This document shows positions 1 through 8,986 of a DNA stretch of 64,000 bases, piece by piece. The translations under genes were made by a program, and so were the position numbers. Below the pieces are notes generated by a model that was not told the DNA's origin, did no database searches, and worked only from the letters and a program-made list of their open reading frames with translations. Within the stretch, counting starts at the first letter, position 1. Every line of letters starts with the position of its first letter. Source of the DNA: Mesorhizobium sp. PAMC28654 (GTDB lineage: Bacteria > Pseudomonadota > Alphaproteobacteria > Rhizobiales > Rhizobiaceae); assembly GCF_020616515.1 (NCBI RefSeq), contig NZ_CP085135.1, positions 5,007,001-5,071,000 on the forward strand. The letters are read 5' to 3'.

Positions 1-1227
1 CCGCCGCGACCGGTCATCATCATGGTACTGGCCGGCGCACCGGTCGACGAACAGATCGCGGCACTGCGCGGCGTTCTGTCAGCCGAAGACATCGTCATCG
101 ATGCCGGCAACGCCAATTTCCGCGACACGATGCGGCGCTTCTCCGATCTTTCAGGCTCGGGCCTCACCTTCATCGGCATGGGCGTGTCCGGCGGCGAGGA
201 AGGTGCACGCCATGGCCCGTCGATCATGGTCGGCGGCACGGAAGACTCCTGGAAGCGCGTCGAGAAGGTGCTGACCGCGATCTCCGCCAAGTTCAAGGAC
301 GAGCCCTGCGCCGCGTGGCTTGGCACCGACGGCGCCGGCCATTTCGTCAAGACCATTCACAATGGCATCGAATATGCCGACATGCAGATGATCGCCGAGA
401 TATACGGTATCCTGCGCGATGGGCTCGGCATGGGGCCGAAGGACATCGGCACGGTGTTTTCCAATTGGAACAAGGGCCGGCTCAATTCCTACCTGATCGA
501 GATCACCGCCAAGGTGCTCGCCGCCGACGATCCGAAAACCGGCAAGCCGGTGGTCGACATCATCCTCGACCGCGCCGGCCAGAAGGGCACCGGCAAATGG
601 TCGGTGATCGAGGCGCAGCAACTCGGCATTCCGGCGACTGCGATCGAGGCGGCGGTGGCGGCGCGTGTGCTGTCATCGATCAAGGACGAACGGCAGGCGG
701 CGGAAAAAGCCTATGGTAATATCGGCGTGACGAAGATTTCCGGTGACAAGGATGCCCTGCTCAAGGACCTTGAGCTGGCGCTGTTCGCCGGCAAGATCGC
801 CGCCTATGCGCAAGGGTTCGCGGTGATGAGCGGCGCCTCTAAAGAGTTCCACTGGAACCTGCCGATGCCGACCATTGCCAAGATATGGCGCGCCGGCTGC
901 ATCATCCGCTCGCAGATGCTCGACACGATGGCTGAGGCCATCGGCAAGGGCGGCGCTTCCACCAATCTGCTGATGGCGCCGGCCTTCATCACCATGATGC
1001 GGGAGGCGCATCCATCGCTGCGGCGCGTGGTGGCCAAGGCTTCGGAGGCAGGTGCGCCGGTGCCTGCGCTATCTTCCGCACTTGCCTATTTTGACAGCTA
1101 TCGCCAAGGGCGCGGCACCTCGAACCTCATCCAGGCGCAGCGCGACTTCTTCGGCGCACACGGCTTCGAGCGCATTGGCGAACAGGGCGCGTTCCATGGC
1201 CCGTGGGGGAGCGGCGCGGCGAGTTAA
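1..1227 (+). CDS. gnd: 6-phosphogluconate dehydrogenase, decarboxylating (5' end outside the window)
   Basis: Oxidative pentose phosphate pathway enzyme converting 6-phosphogluconate to ribulose 5-phosphate with NADP reduction and CO2 release; cytosolic. The reading frame is open from base 1, so the N-terminal Rossmann segment (about 70 residues) is missing and the first ATG at 22 is internal. Visible signatures are GMGVSGGEEGARHGPS (substrate-binding loop), HFVKTIHNGIEYADMQ (catalytic Lys and Asn region), and the C-terminal IWRAGCIIRS and FHGPWG motifs. The C-terminal all-helical domain is intact. Its stop overlaps the stop of the convergent LacI gene by 4 bp. Confidence 0.96.
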   Translation, partial: PPRPVIIMVLAGAPVDEQIAALRGVLSAEDIVIDAGNANFRDTMRRFSDLSGSGLTFIGMGVSGGEEGARHGPSIMVGGTEDSWKRVEKVLTAISAKFKDEPCAAWLGTDGAGHFVKTIHNGIEYADMQMIAEIYGILRDGLGMGPKDIGTVFSNWNKGRLNSYLIEITAKVLAADDPKTGKPVVDIILDRAGQKGTGKWSVIEAQQLGIPATAIEAAVAARVLSSIKDERQAAEKAYGNIGVTKISGDKDALLKDLELALFAGKIAAYAQGFAVMSGASKEFHWNLPMPTIAKIWRAGCIIRSQMLDTMAEAIGKGGASTNLLMAPAFITMMREAHPSLRRVVAKASEAGAPVPALSSALAYFDSYRQGRGTSNLIQAQRDFFGAHGFERIGEQGAFHGPWGSGAAS

Positions 1228-2273
1228 TCCGCGCCGCGAGCGGCGAGAACTTCGCTCGGCACGCTCAGGCTTTGCAAGGTGCCGGGCGCGGCGCCGCCGA
1301 TCCAGCCCAGCACGGAGCGGGCAAGTTCGGCGCCGGCCAGCCGAAAATCCTCGTTGACGACCAGCAATTCCCTGCGGAACAGGTGCAGCAGGTCTGAAGA
1401 CTGCTTGGACACGACATCGACGTCACGGCCAAGCTTGAGGCCGGCATCCTCGATGCCTGCGACGATGGCGAGCGTCGCGGCGGCGCCGCTGCTGACAAAA
1501 CCGTCGGGCCGGTTCTCGCGGCGCAGCACCTGCGCGGTCCGCATTCTGATCTGATCGATGGAATGGTCGATCGAAACCGTGTTGAACGGGATTTCGCTGG
1601 CGCCGACCTCGTTCAATGCGTCGGCAAAACCGTTCACCGTATGGCCGTGATAGGTCAGCCCGACTGGTGGCGCCAGCAGAGCGAGCCTGCGGCGTCCCAT
1701 GCCGGCCAGGCACCGCACCGCCTCGGCCGCGAAGGCGTAATTGTCGAAATCATGATAGGGGTGGATGAGCCCCATATCGGTGCGGCCATGCGTGGCAAAG
1801 GGTATGCCGCGCTCCAGCAAATAGCGGGCCCTGGGATCGTTTGGCTGCGTGCGTGAGATGATGACGCCGTCGGCGGATCCGGTCTCCACCAGATAGCGTA
1901 TGGGATCCAGCGGATCCTGCGAGCGCGAGTAGGGCGTGACGATCAGGTGGTAGGGTGTGTCTGCAATGACTTCCGAGACGCCATAGATGATGTCCGAGAC
2001 GAAGCTCATGATCTCATGCTCGGTGTTGAGCACGAGGCTGATGACGTTGGTCTTGCCGGTGCGCAGACGCACGCCAGCGCGGTTCGGCCTATAGCCGATC
2101 TGCCTGGCGACGAGTTGGACGCGCCGTTTGGTCTCGGCGCCGATTTCAGGCGCGTCCTTCAAGGCGCGGGACACGGTGGTGACGGCGAGCCCTGTCATGA
2201 AGGCAAGCGTCTTCAGCGTCGGCCGGCTCTGTGCCGCTGCTTCGTCGTCCTTGTCTGCCTGATGCCTGTCCAT
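1224..2273 (-). CDS. LacI family transcriptional regulator of the adjacent sugar cassette
   Basis: DNA-binding repressor or activator of the LacI/GalR class. The N-terminal HTH reads TLKTLAFMTGLAVTTVSRAL and is followed by the hinge helix motif RPNRAGVRLRTGKT; the rest is a periplasmic-binding-like effector domain. I chose the start at 2273 (MDRHQADK, about 349 residues) because a GGGAA ribosome site precedes it and the 22 upstream residues do not look like family sequence. It is divergent from the ABC transporter cassette and each side of the intergenic region carries the same operator, so autoregulation plus control of the cassette is likely. The effector is not deducible. Confidence 0.93.
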   Translation of the reverse strand: MDRHQADKDDEAAAQSRPTLKTLAFMTGLAVTTVSRALKDAPEIGAETKRRVQLVARQIGYRPNRAGVRLRTGKTNVISLVLNTEHEIMSFVSDIIYGVSEVIADTPYHLIVTPYSRSQDPLDPIRYLVETGSADGVIISRTQPNDPRARYLLERGIPFATHGRTDMGLIHPYHDFDNYAFAAEAVRCLAGMGRRRLALLAPPVGLTYHGHTVNGFADALNEVGASEIPFNTVSIDHSIDQIRMRTAQVLRRENRPDGFVSSGAAATLAIVAGIEDAGLKLGRDVDVVSKQSSDLLHLFRRELLVVNEDFRLAGAELARSVLGWIGGAAPGTLQSLSVPSEVLAARGAD

Positions 2274-2373
2274 TGTTCCCGCCTCGTCAGGCGCATTAGC
2301 AGCCGGCGCGCGGACCGGCAATCGCCGACGTCGCTGCAAAACGCGACTCTTCGCCTGACAAGGCGCTAATATA

Positions 2374-2387
2374 CTGAAACGTTACAG
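2374..2387. promoter_or_regulatory. Candidate LacI operator, copy 1
   Basis: CTGAAACGTTACAG, a near-perfect palindrome with the central CG of LacI/GalR operators. It lies about 100 bp upstream of the LacI start and is the exact reverse complement of the second copy at 2661-2674, which strongly suggests the same protein binds both. Confidence 0.8.
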
Positions 2388-2660
2388 GTTGTCACTGCGG
2401 TCGAGCAAAGGATCGCGGCGGGGAGACAGGATCGGCCACGCCAGGTTCAGCAGAAAACCGTTGAGAATCAGCGGCGAACCGCGCTCAGCCCCATCCTTTG
2501 CCGGCTTTCGTGCATTGCAGCATCATTTTGCAATGCAACTTGTCATGTTGCGGCGCATAGGAAGGGAGCCAGTCGAATGAATTTGTTCGCGGCTCGAAAA
2601 AATATCAGGCCGCTTTCAGGCCGAGGGTTGCGCACCCAAAACAATTGCCGTATCAAAAAT

Positions 2661-2674
2661 CTGTAACGTTTCAG
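2661..2674. promoter_or_regulatory. Candidate LacI operator, copy 2
   Basis: CTGTAACGTTTCAG, ending 19 bp before the start codon of the solute-binding protein gene and just before its ribosome site GGAGGAA (2681-2687). Placed so close to the start it would block transcription elongation or overlap the initial transcribed region. Copy 1 lies 274 bp upstream, so looping by a LacI tetramer or paired dimers is possible. Confidence 0.8.
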
Positions 2675-2692
2675 ATTCTGGGAGGAACCGAA

Positions 2693-3931
2693 ATGCGATA
2701 CAAACTCACGACTGCCGCGCTGGCAGCGACGGCGGCGCTGCAGTTCGCCGGTCCGGCGGCGGCGACGGACCTGGAAATCACCCATTGGTGGACCTCGGGC
2801 GGCGAAGCGGCGGCGGTCGCGGAATTCGCCAAGGCGTTCGACGCCACCGGCAATCATTGGGTGGACGGCGCCATCGCCGGCTCGGGCGACACGGCGCGGC
2901 CAATCATGATCAGCCGCATCACCGGTGGCGACCCGATGGGCGCGACGCAGTTCAACCACGGCCGCCAGGCCGAGGAACTGGTGAAGGCCGGCCTGATGCG
3001 CGACCTGACCGATCTCGCCAACAAGGAACACTGGAAAGACGTCATCCGCCCGGCGAGCCTTCTCACCGAATGCACGGTGGACGGCAAGGTCTACTGCATC
3101 CCGGTCAATATCCATTCCTGGCAGTGGCTGTGGCTCTCCAGCAAGGCGTTTGCCGATGCCGGCGTGCCGGTGCCGAAGAACTGGGCTGAATTCGTCGCGG
3201 CTGCACCCGCGCTCGAGAAGGCCGGCAAGGTGCCGCTCGCGGTCGGCCAGCAGGCCTGGCAGACATCAGGCGCCTTCCAGGTGCTGATGGTGGCGATCGG
3301 CGGGCCTGACATCTACAAGAAGGTCTATGGCGACAAGGACGCCAAGGTCGCCGGCGGGCCGGACGTCGCCAAGGTGTTCAAGGCGGCCGACGACGCGCGC
3401 AAGATGTCGGCGAAGTCCAAGGTGCAGGACTGGAACCAGGCGACCAATCTGGTCATCACCGGCCAGGCCGGCGGCCAGATCATGGGTGACTGGGCGCAAG
3501 GCGAATTCCAGCTGGCCGGCCAGGTCGCCGGCAAGGACTACAACTGCCTGCCGGGTCTCGGCGTCAACGCCGTCATCCAGACGGGTGGTGACTCCTTCTA
3601 CTTCCCGCTGCTCAAGGATCCGGAAAAGTCCAAGGCGCAGGAAGTGCTGGCCTCGACCATGCTGTCGCCGGCAACGCAGGTTGCCTTCAACCTGAAGAAA
3701 GGCTCGCTGCCGGTTCGCGGCGATGTCGATCTCAACGCCGCCAATGACTGCATGAAGAAGGGTCTGGACATCCTGGCCAAGGGCAACACCATTCCCGACA
3801 CCAACCAGCTGATGACCGAGGATTCGCTGACCCAGGTCAACGACCTGTTCGCCGAGTTCTTCGCAACGCCGACGATGACGCCCGAGGACGCGCAGAAGCG
3901 CTTTGCCGACATCGTCGCCAAGGCCGATTGA
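2693..3931 (+). CDS. Carbohydrate ABC transporter substrate-binding protein (GtsA-like)
   Basis: Periplasmic sugar-binding lipoprotein-like component of a CUT1-type importer, about 412 residues. A Sec signal peptide ending in AGPAAA precedes the mature protein, which starts DLEITHWWTSGGEAAAV, a start characteristic of glucose/mannose binding proteins of the GtsA group. The start at 2693 is set by GGAGGAA (2681-2687). Cysteines occur in pairs in the mature part (TECTVDGKVYC, and YNCLPG with ANDCMKKG), compatible with disulfides. First gene of a seven-gene cassette transcribed away from the LacI gene. The real ligand could be a mono- or disaccharide. Confidence 0.93.
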   Translation: MRYKLTTAALAATAALQFAGPAAATDLEITHWWTSGGEAAAVAEFAKAFDATGNHWVDGAIAGSGDTARPIMISRITGGDPMGATQFNHGRQAEELVKAGLMRDLTDLANKEHWKDVIRPASLLTECTVDGKVYCIPVNIHSWQWLWLSSKAFADAGVPVPKNWAEFVAAAPALEKAGKVPLAVGQQAWQTSGAFQVLMVAIGGPDIYKKVYGDKDAKVAGGPDVAKVFKAADDARKMSAKSKVQDWNQATNLVITGQAGGQIMGDWAQGEFQLAGQVAGKDYNCLPGLGVNAVIQTGGDSFYFPLLKDPEKSKAQEVLASTMLSPATQVAFNLKKGSLPVRGDVDLNAANDCMKKGLDILAKGNTIPDTNQLMTEDSLTQVNDLFAEFFATPTMTPEDAQKRFADIVAKAD

Positions 3932-4015
3932 CGGGGCAACCCGCATCGACACTCCGGCCCTTTGTGCGGGCCGGAGGGAAGCCGCAACGCGATCCGATCC
4001 GGTGAGGCGCATCCG

Positions 4016-4909
4016 ATGACCGAACAGACTGCCAGGCGGCCCAGCCGTTTGTTTCGCAATCTCAACGCCAAGATCGCGTCGATCCCGATGATCCTCAATG
4101 CGCTGGTCATCTTCCTCGGCGGCACGATCTGGACGATCGTCTATTCCTTCACCGACTCCAGGCTGCTGCCGCGACTGAACTTCGTCGGCCTCGACCAGTA
4201 CCGCCGGCTCTGGGTAACGCCGCGCTGGCTGGTCGCGGTTGAGAACCTGGCCATCTACGGCGCCTGCATGCTGGTTTTCTCGCTGGTCATCGGTTTCCTG
4301 CTGGCGGCGCTGCTCGATCAGAAGATCCGCTTCGAGGATACGTTGCGCACCATCTTCCTCTATCCCTTCGCGCTGTCCTTCATTGTCACCGGGCTGGTCT
4401 GGCAGTGGATTCTCAATCCGAATTTCGGCGTCCAGCATGTGGTGCGTTCACTCGGCTGGACGAATTTCGCTTTCGATCCGCTCTATGATTCCAGCATCGT
4501 CATCTACGGCATCCTGATCGCCGCTCTCTGGCAAGGCACGGGGCTAGTCATGTGCCTGATGCTGGCCGGACTGCGCGGCATCGACGAGGACATCTGGAAG
4601 GCGGCGCGGGTGGACGGAATACCCACCTGGAAGACCTACGTCTTCATCATCATCCCGATGATGCGGCCGGTGCTGATCACCACGCTGGTCATCATCGCCG
4701 CCGGCATCGTCAAGGTCTACGATCTGGTTGTCGCCCAGACCAGCGGTGGCCCCGGCATCTCGTCGGAAGTGCCGGCGAAGTATGTCTATGAATACATGTT
4801 CCACGCCCAGAATCTCGGCCAGGGTTTTGCCGCCTCGACCATGATGCTGCTCTCGGTGGTCATCGTCATCGTGCCATGGGCCTATCTCGAATTCGGGCGG
4901 CGCAAATGA
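4016..4909 (+). CDS. Sugar ABC transporter permease (MalF/UgpA type)
   Basis: Inner-membrane permease of the CUT1 importer, 297 residues with about six membrane segments. The EAA loop that contacts the ATPase is visible as EDIWKAARVDGIPTWKTYVFI. Start at 4016 (MTEQTARRP) follows GGTGAGG at 4001-4007; the earlier in-frame Met at 3962 lacks a ribosome site. Its TGA overlaps the next gene's ATG (ATGA, 4906-4909), indicating translational coupling with the second permease. Confidence 0.93.
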   Translation: MTEQTARRPSRLFRNLNAKIASIPMILNALVIFLGGTIWTIVYSFTDSRLLPRLNFVGLDQYRRLWVTPRWLVAVENLAIYGACMLVFSLVIGFLLAALLDQKIRFEDTLRTIFLYPFALSFIVTGLVWQWILNPNFGVQHVVRSLGWTNFAFDPLYDSSIVIYGILIAALWQGTGLVMCLMLAGLRGIDEDIWKAARVDGIPTWKTYVFIIIPMMRPVLITTLVIIAAGIVKVYDLVVAQTSGGPGISSEVPAKYVYEYMFHAQNLGQGFAASTMMLLSVVIVIVPWAYLEFGRRK

Positions 4910-5826
4910 GTGTGGCAAACACCACTGCCGGTTCGCCCCGGGATGTCACGGGGCCTTACGGTCCGAAGCCGCGCCGCATGTTCTCGCGCCGCAACATCTT
5001 CCTCTACGGCACGCTTTTCGTCGTGGCGGCCTACTACCTGCTGCCGCTCTATGTGATGGTCGTCACCTCGCTCAAGGGCATGCCGGAGATCCGGCTCGGC
5101 AACATCTTCTCGCCGCCGCTCGAGATCACCTTCGAGCCCTGGGTCAAGGCCTGGTCGACCGCTTGCACCGGTCTCAACTGCGACGGACTTTCGCGCGGCT
5201 TCTGGAATTCGGTGCGCATCACCGTGCCGTCGGTGTTCCTGTCGATCGCCATCGCGTCGGTCAACGGCTATGCGCTCGCCAACTGGCGCTTCAAGGGCGC
5301 GGACTTCTTCTTCACCATCCTGATCGTCGGAGCCTTCATTCCCTATCAGGTGATGATCTATCCGATCGTCATCGTGCTGCGCGAGATCGGCCTCTACGGC
5401 TCCATCTGGGGCTTGGTCCTGGTGCACTCGATCTTCGGCATGCCGATCCTGACGCTGTTGTTCCGAAACTACTTCTCCTCGATGCCGGAGGAACTGTTCC
5501 GGGCTGCGCGCGTCGACGGCGCCGGCTTCTGGGGCATCTATTTCCGCATCATGCTGCCGATGTCGCTGCCGATCTTCGTCGTCGCCATCATCCTGCAGGT
5601 GACCGGCATCTGGAACGACTTCCTGTTCGGCGTCATCTACACCAAGCCCGACACCTACCCGATGACAGTGCAGCTCAACAACATCGTCAATTCGGTGCAG
5701 GGCGTGAAGGAATACAACGTCAACATGGCCGCGACCCTGATCACCGGCCTGGTGCCGCTGATCGTCTATTTCGTGTCAGGAAAATTGTTCGTGCGCGGCA
5801 TTGCCGCCGGCGCGGTAAAGGGTTGA
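4906..5826 (+). CDS. Sugar ABC transporter permease (MalG/UgpE type)
   Basis: Second permease subunit, 306 residues, beginning in the ATGA overlap. The EAA motif is EELFRAARVDGAGFWGIYFRI. It has the long periplasmic loop after the first membrane helix seen in GtsC-like permeases, with two cysteines (TACTGLNCDG). The ATP-binding gene starts 5 bp after its stop, so all transporter parts are one transcription unit. Confidence 0.93.
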   Translation: MSVANTTAGSPRDVTGPYGPKPRRMFSRRNIFLYGTLFVVAAYYLLPLYVMVVTSLKGMPEIRLGNIFSPPLEITFEPWVKAWSTACTGLNCDGLSRGFWNSVRITVPSVFLSIAIASVNGYALANWRFKGADFFFTILIVGAFIPYQVMIYPIVIVLREIGLYGSIWGLVLVHSIFGMPILTLLFRNYFSSMPEELFRAARVDGAGFWGIYFRIMLPMSLPIFVVAIILQVTGIWNDFLFGVIYTKPDTYPMTVQLNNIVNSVQGVKEYNVNMAATLITGLVPLIVYFVSGKLFVRGIAAGAVKG

Positions 5827-5831
5827 CGGCA

Positions 5832-6923
5832 ATGGGTACCAGCGTTTCGATCCAGGACCTGTCGCTGAATTTCGGCGCGGTGACCGTGCTGCAGACCCTC
5901 AATCTCGATGTCGCCGACGGCGAGTTCATCGTGCTGCTCGGCCCCTCCGGCTGCGGCAAGTCGACCTTGCTCAACTGCATTGCCGGCCTGCTCGATGTCT
6001 CGCAAGGCCGCATCTTCATCAAGGGCAAGAACGTCACCTGGGAGGAGCCGAAGGACCGAGGCATCGGCATGGTGTTCCAGTCCTATGCGCTCTATCCGCA
6101 GATGACGGTGGAGAAGAACCTGTCCTTCGGTCTGCGCGTCGCCGGCACGCCGAAGAACGAGATCGCCAAGCGCATCGCGCGTGCCGCCGAAATCCTGCAG
6201 ATCGAGCCGCTTTTGCAGCGCAAGCCGGCCGCGCTCTCCGGCGGCCAGCGCCAGCGCGTGGCGATCGGGCGGGCGCTGGTACGCGACGTCGATGTCTTCC
6301 TGTTCGACGAGCCGCTTTCCAATCTTGACGCCAAGCTGCGGGCGGAACTGCGTGTCGAGATCAAGCTGCTGCACCGCAAGCTGCAAAATACCATGATCTA
6401 CGTCACCCACGACCAGATCGAGGCGATGACACTGGCCGATCGCATCGCGGTGATGAAGGGCGGCGTTATCCAGCAGCTCGATGCGCCGCAGACGATCTAC
6501 AACCGCCCGGTCAACCGCTTTGTCGCCGGCTTCCTCGGCTCGCCCGCCATGAATTTCCTCGATGGCCAGTTGGATGCGGGCGGCGGCCCAGTGTTCAAGA
6601 CCGGCAATGTCGCGGTGCCGCTTGACCGCTATGCCTTCGAAGGCAATGGCGGCAGCCGCGTCGGCCCTTGCGTTTTCGGTATAAGGCCAGAGCACATCGC
6701 CTTCGGCGAGGCGGCAAATACCATGCCCTTCGCCACCGATGCCGAGGTCGAGATCGTCGAGCCGATGGGCTCCGACACGCTGGTGTGGACGAAGCTCGGC
6801 AATCATAATTTTTCCTTCCGCGTCGAGGCGGAAAGAATGCTGCGCAATGGCGATCCGATCAGGATCGGCTTCGATCCCGCCCGCGCTTCGCTGTTCGACA
6901 CCCAATCCGGCAACCGCATGTAA
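5832..6923 (+). CDS. Sugar ABC transporter ATP-binding protein (UgpC/MsmK/MalK family)
   Basis: Cytosolic ATPase energising the importer, 363 residues. Walker A GPSGCGKST, Q-loop MVFQSYALYPQMTV, signature LSGGQRQR, Walker B VFLFDEPLSNLD and switch His in YVTHDQ are all present. The C-terminal third is the OB-fold (TOBE) regulatory domain of MalK-type subunits. Start at 5832 (MGTSVSIQDL) fits the family; the frame is open much further upstream but that part only shadows the permease gene. Confidence 0.95.
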   Translation: MGTSVSIQDLSLNFGAVTVLQTLNLDVADGEFIVLLGPSGCGKSTLLNCIAGLLDVSQGRIFIKGKNVTWEEPKDRGIGMVFQSYALYPQMTVEKNLSFGLRVAGTPKNEIAKRIARAAEILQIEPLLQRKPAALSGGQRQRVAIGRALVRDVDVFLFDEPLSNLDAKLRAELRVEIKLLHRKLQNTMIYVTHDQIEAMTLADRIAVMKGGVIQQLDAPQTIYNRPVNRFVAGFLGSPAMNFLDGQLDAGGGPVFKTGNVAVPLDRYAFEGNGGSRVGPCVFGIRPEHIAFGEAANTMPFATDAEVEIVEPMGSDTLVWTKLGNHNFSFRVEAERMLRNGDPIRIGFDPARASLFDTQSGNRM

Positions 6924-6965
6924 CTCCCAAGTATAATCCATCCCCAAGCAGAACGGACAGACACG

Positions 6966-7712
6966 ATGAACTGGTCATTCCAACTCTACAGCGCCCGCAA
7001 TTTCCAACCCTGGGAAGGCGTGCTCAAGACGCTCGGCAAGCTCGGCTATACCCAGGTCGAAGGCTTTGGCGGCGTCTATGATGATCCCAAGGCATTCCGC
7101 GCCGAACTCGACAAGAACGGGTTGGCCATGCCGACCGGGCATTTCTCGATCGACGCGCTGGAGAACGATTTTGACGGCGTGCGCAAGACAGCCGATGCGC
7201 TCGGCATCACGCTGCTGATCTGTCCCTATCTGGTGGCCGAGGCCAGGCCATCCGACATGGCCGGCTGGCGCGGTTTTGGTGAACGACTGGCCAAGGTCGG
7301 CGACGCGGCAAAAAAGGCCGGTTATGGCTTTGCCTGGCACAACCATGATTTCGAGTTCAAGAAACTCGCCGACGGCTCGGTGCCGCAGGATATTATCTTC
7401 GCCTCCGCGCCCGATATTGGCTGGGAGATGGACGTCGCCTGGGTGGTGCGCGGCGGCGACGATCCGCTGCCCTGGATCGAGAAGCACGGCAAGCGCATCA
7501 GCGCCGTGCATGTGAAGGACATTGCCAAGCCAGGCGAGGGTGCGGACGAGGATGGCTGGTCGGATGTCGGCCACGGCACGATCGACTGGGTCGGCCTGAT
7601 CAAGACGCTGCGCTCCAACAGTGCCGCCAAATACTACATCATGGAACAGGACAATCCCAACGACATCGAGCGCTTCGCCCGCCGTTCGATCGCGGCCGCC
7701 AAGGCCTACTAG
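6966..7712 (+). CDS. Sugar phosphate isomerase/epimerase family protein (AP endonuclease 2-like TIM barrel)
   Basis: TIM-barrel enzyme of the xylose-isomerase-like superfamily, 248 residues. Metal-site motifs are visible as WHNHDFEF, GWEMDVAWV, SAVHVKD and YYIMEQD, supplying the usual Glu/His/Asp ligands. Members isomerise or epimerise sugars, and some act on 3-keto-glycosides. Its position between an importer and a Gfo/Idh/MocA dehydrogenase fits keto-sugar processing, but the substrate is inferred. Preceded by a GGACAGACACG stretch without a strong ribosome site. Confidence 0.88.
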   Translation: MNWSFQLYSARNFQPWEGVLKTLGKLGYTQVEGFGGVYDDPKAFRAELDKNGLAMPTGHFSIDALENDFDGVRKTADALGITLLICPYLVAEARPSDMAGWRGFGERLAKVGDAAKKAGYGFAWHNHDFEFKKLADGSVPQDIIFASAPDIGWEMDVAWVVRGGDDPLPWIEKHGKRISAVHVKDIAKPGEGADEDGWSDVGHGTIDWVGLIKTLRSNSAAKYYIMEQDNPNDIERFARRSIAAAKAY

Positions 7713-7723
7713 GAGCAACCAGC

Positions 7724-8866
7724 ATGGCAAAGAAACTTGGCATTGGCGTCATCGGCTGCGGCAACATCTCGAAGGCGTATTTTTCGCTGGCGCCGCTGTT
7801 TCGCGGCATCGAGATGCGTGCTTGCGCGGACATCAACATGGATGCGGCGAAAGCGCGGGCGAAGGAATTCAGCCTGCGCGCCGAGACGGTCGAGGACCTG
7901 CTCAAGGCTGATGATATCGACATCGTCGTCAACCTGACCATTCCGGCCGTGCATTACGAGGTGTCGAAGCAGATCCTCGATGCCGGCAAGCATGTCTATT
8001 CGGAAAAGCCTTTCGTGCTGTCGGTCAAGGAGGGGCTCGACCTGAAGAAGCGCGCCGAGGCTAGGGGATTGCGCATCGGCTCGGCGCCCGACACATTCCT
8101 TGGCGGCGCGCATCAGCTGGTGCGCGACCTCATCGACACCGGCAAGCTCGGCAAGATAACCAGCGGCACCTGTTACGTGATGAGCCACGGCATGGAGCAC
8201 TGGCACCCCAACCCCGACTTCTTCTTTCAGCCGGGGGCTGGTCCGGTGCTCGATGTCGGCCCCTACTACATCACCAATCTGATCCAGCTGATCGGACCGG
8301 TGAAACAGGTGGCGGCCTTCGCCTCGATCCCGGCCAAGGAGCGCACGATTTCCTCGAAGCCGCGCGCGGGCGAGAGAGTTCCGGTCAACACGCCAACGAC
8401 GATCCACGGCGTGATGGAGTTCGAGAATGGCGCGGTGGTGACGCTCAACGCCAGCTGGGACGTCTGGGCCCATGGCCACGCGCCGATGGAACTCTATGGC
8501 GAAGAGGGCACGGTGTTCGTCCCCGATCCGAACTTCTTCGGCGGTGATGTGCGCTTCACCGAGGCGGCCAAGCCGGTCAAGAAACTGCCGAAATGGAAGC
8601 ATCCGCTTGGCGTGCCCAACGAGATGCATGGGCATGGCATGATGGCCAACTACCGCACCGCCGGTCTCGCCGACATGGCGCTGGCGATCGTCGAAGGCCG
8701 CGCGCATCGCTGCTCGATGGAACTGGCGCTGCACGCAGTCGATGTCATGACCGGCATCTTGCGCTCGGGCGAGACCGGCAAGTTCGTCGCCATGCAGACC
8801 ACTTGCGAGCGGCCTGCCGCACTTGGCGTGAAGGCAGCCAAGGAACTGCTGGCGAAGAAGAAGTAG
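7724..8866 (+). CDS. Gfo/Idh/MocA family NAD(P)-dependent oxidoreductase
   Basis: Sugar or inositol-type dehydrogenase, 380 residues. N-terminal Rossmann motif GIGVIGCGNIS, then the family motif YSEKPFVLS (EKP, catalytic Lys) and the dimer/active-site segment GPVLDVGPYYITNLI. Relatives oxidise a sugar ring hydroxyl, for example at C3 of glycosides. It is 11 bp downstream of the isomerase gene with AGGAGCAACC as ribosome site, so the two act in one pathway. Confidence 0.93.
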   Translation: MAKKLGIGVIGCGNISKAYFSLAPLFRGIEMRACADINMDAAKARAKEFSLRAETVEDLLKADDIDIVVNLTIPAVHYEVSKQILDAGKHVYSEKPFVLSVKEGLDLKKRAEARGLRIGSAPDTFLGGAHQLVRDLIDTGKLGKITSGTCYVMSHGMEHWHPNPDFFFQPGAGPVLDVGPYYITNLIQLIGPVKQVAAFASIPAKERTISSKPRAGERVPVNTPTTIHGVMEFENGAVVTLNASWDVWAHGHAPMELYGEEGTVFVPDPNFFGGDVRFTEAAKPVKKLPKWKHPLGVPNEMHGHGMMANYRTAGLADMALAIVEGRAHRCSMELALHAVDVMTGILRSGETGKFVAMQTTCERPAALGVKAAKELLAKKK

Positions 8867-8880
8867 GCCACATGCTTCAA

Positions 8881-8921
8881 CCCTCTCCCCGTTTTCGCGA
8901 GGAGAGGGTAAGGGAGAGGGG
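8881..8921. repeat. Short GC-rich intergenic hairpin element
   Basis: CCCTCTCCCC (8881-8890) can pair with GGAGAGGG (8901-8908) or, alternatively, with GGGAGAGGG (8912-8920). This kind of ccctctcc/ggagaggg element is a common dispersed palindrome in proteobacterial genomes. It lies in the 120-bp gap between the dehydrogenase and aldo/keto reductase genes and may be a weak attenuator in the operon. Confidence 0.6.
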
Positions 8922-8986
8922 CAGAGCCGACTCGCCGCGATGTTGTGGCGGCAGCCGACCGGCTCGTTTCCATTTGAGGATTTCCG

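Noticed and set aside
151..621. Long minus-strand open frame inside gnd
   Set aside because: Antisense shadow of a GC-rich conserved gene; no ribosome site and His/Asp/Gly-rich composition typical of the complement of codon-biased genes.
5163..5831. Extended N-terminus of the ABC ATPase frame
   Set aside because: The extra 223 residues are a frame shadow of the permease; the ATPase fold starts at 5832.
8881..8921. Hairpin as a terminator inside the sugar cassette
   Set aside because: It lacks a T tract and the reductase downstream fits the cassette; treated as a dispersed repeat.
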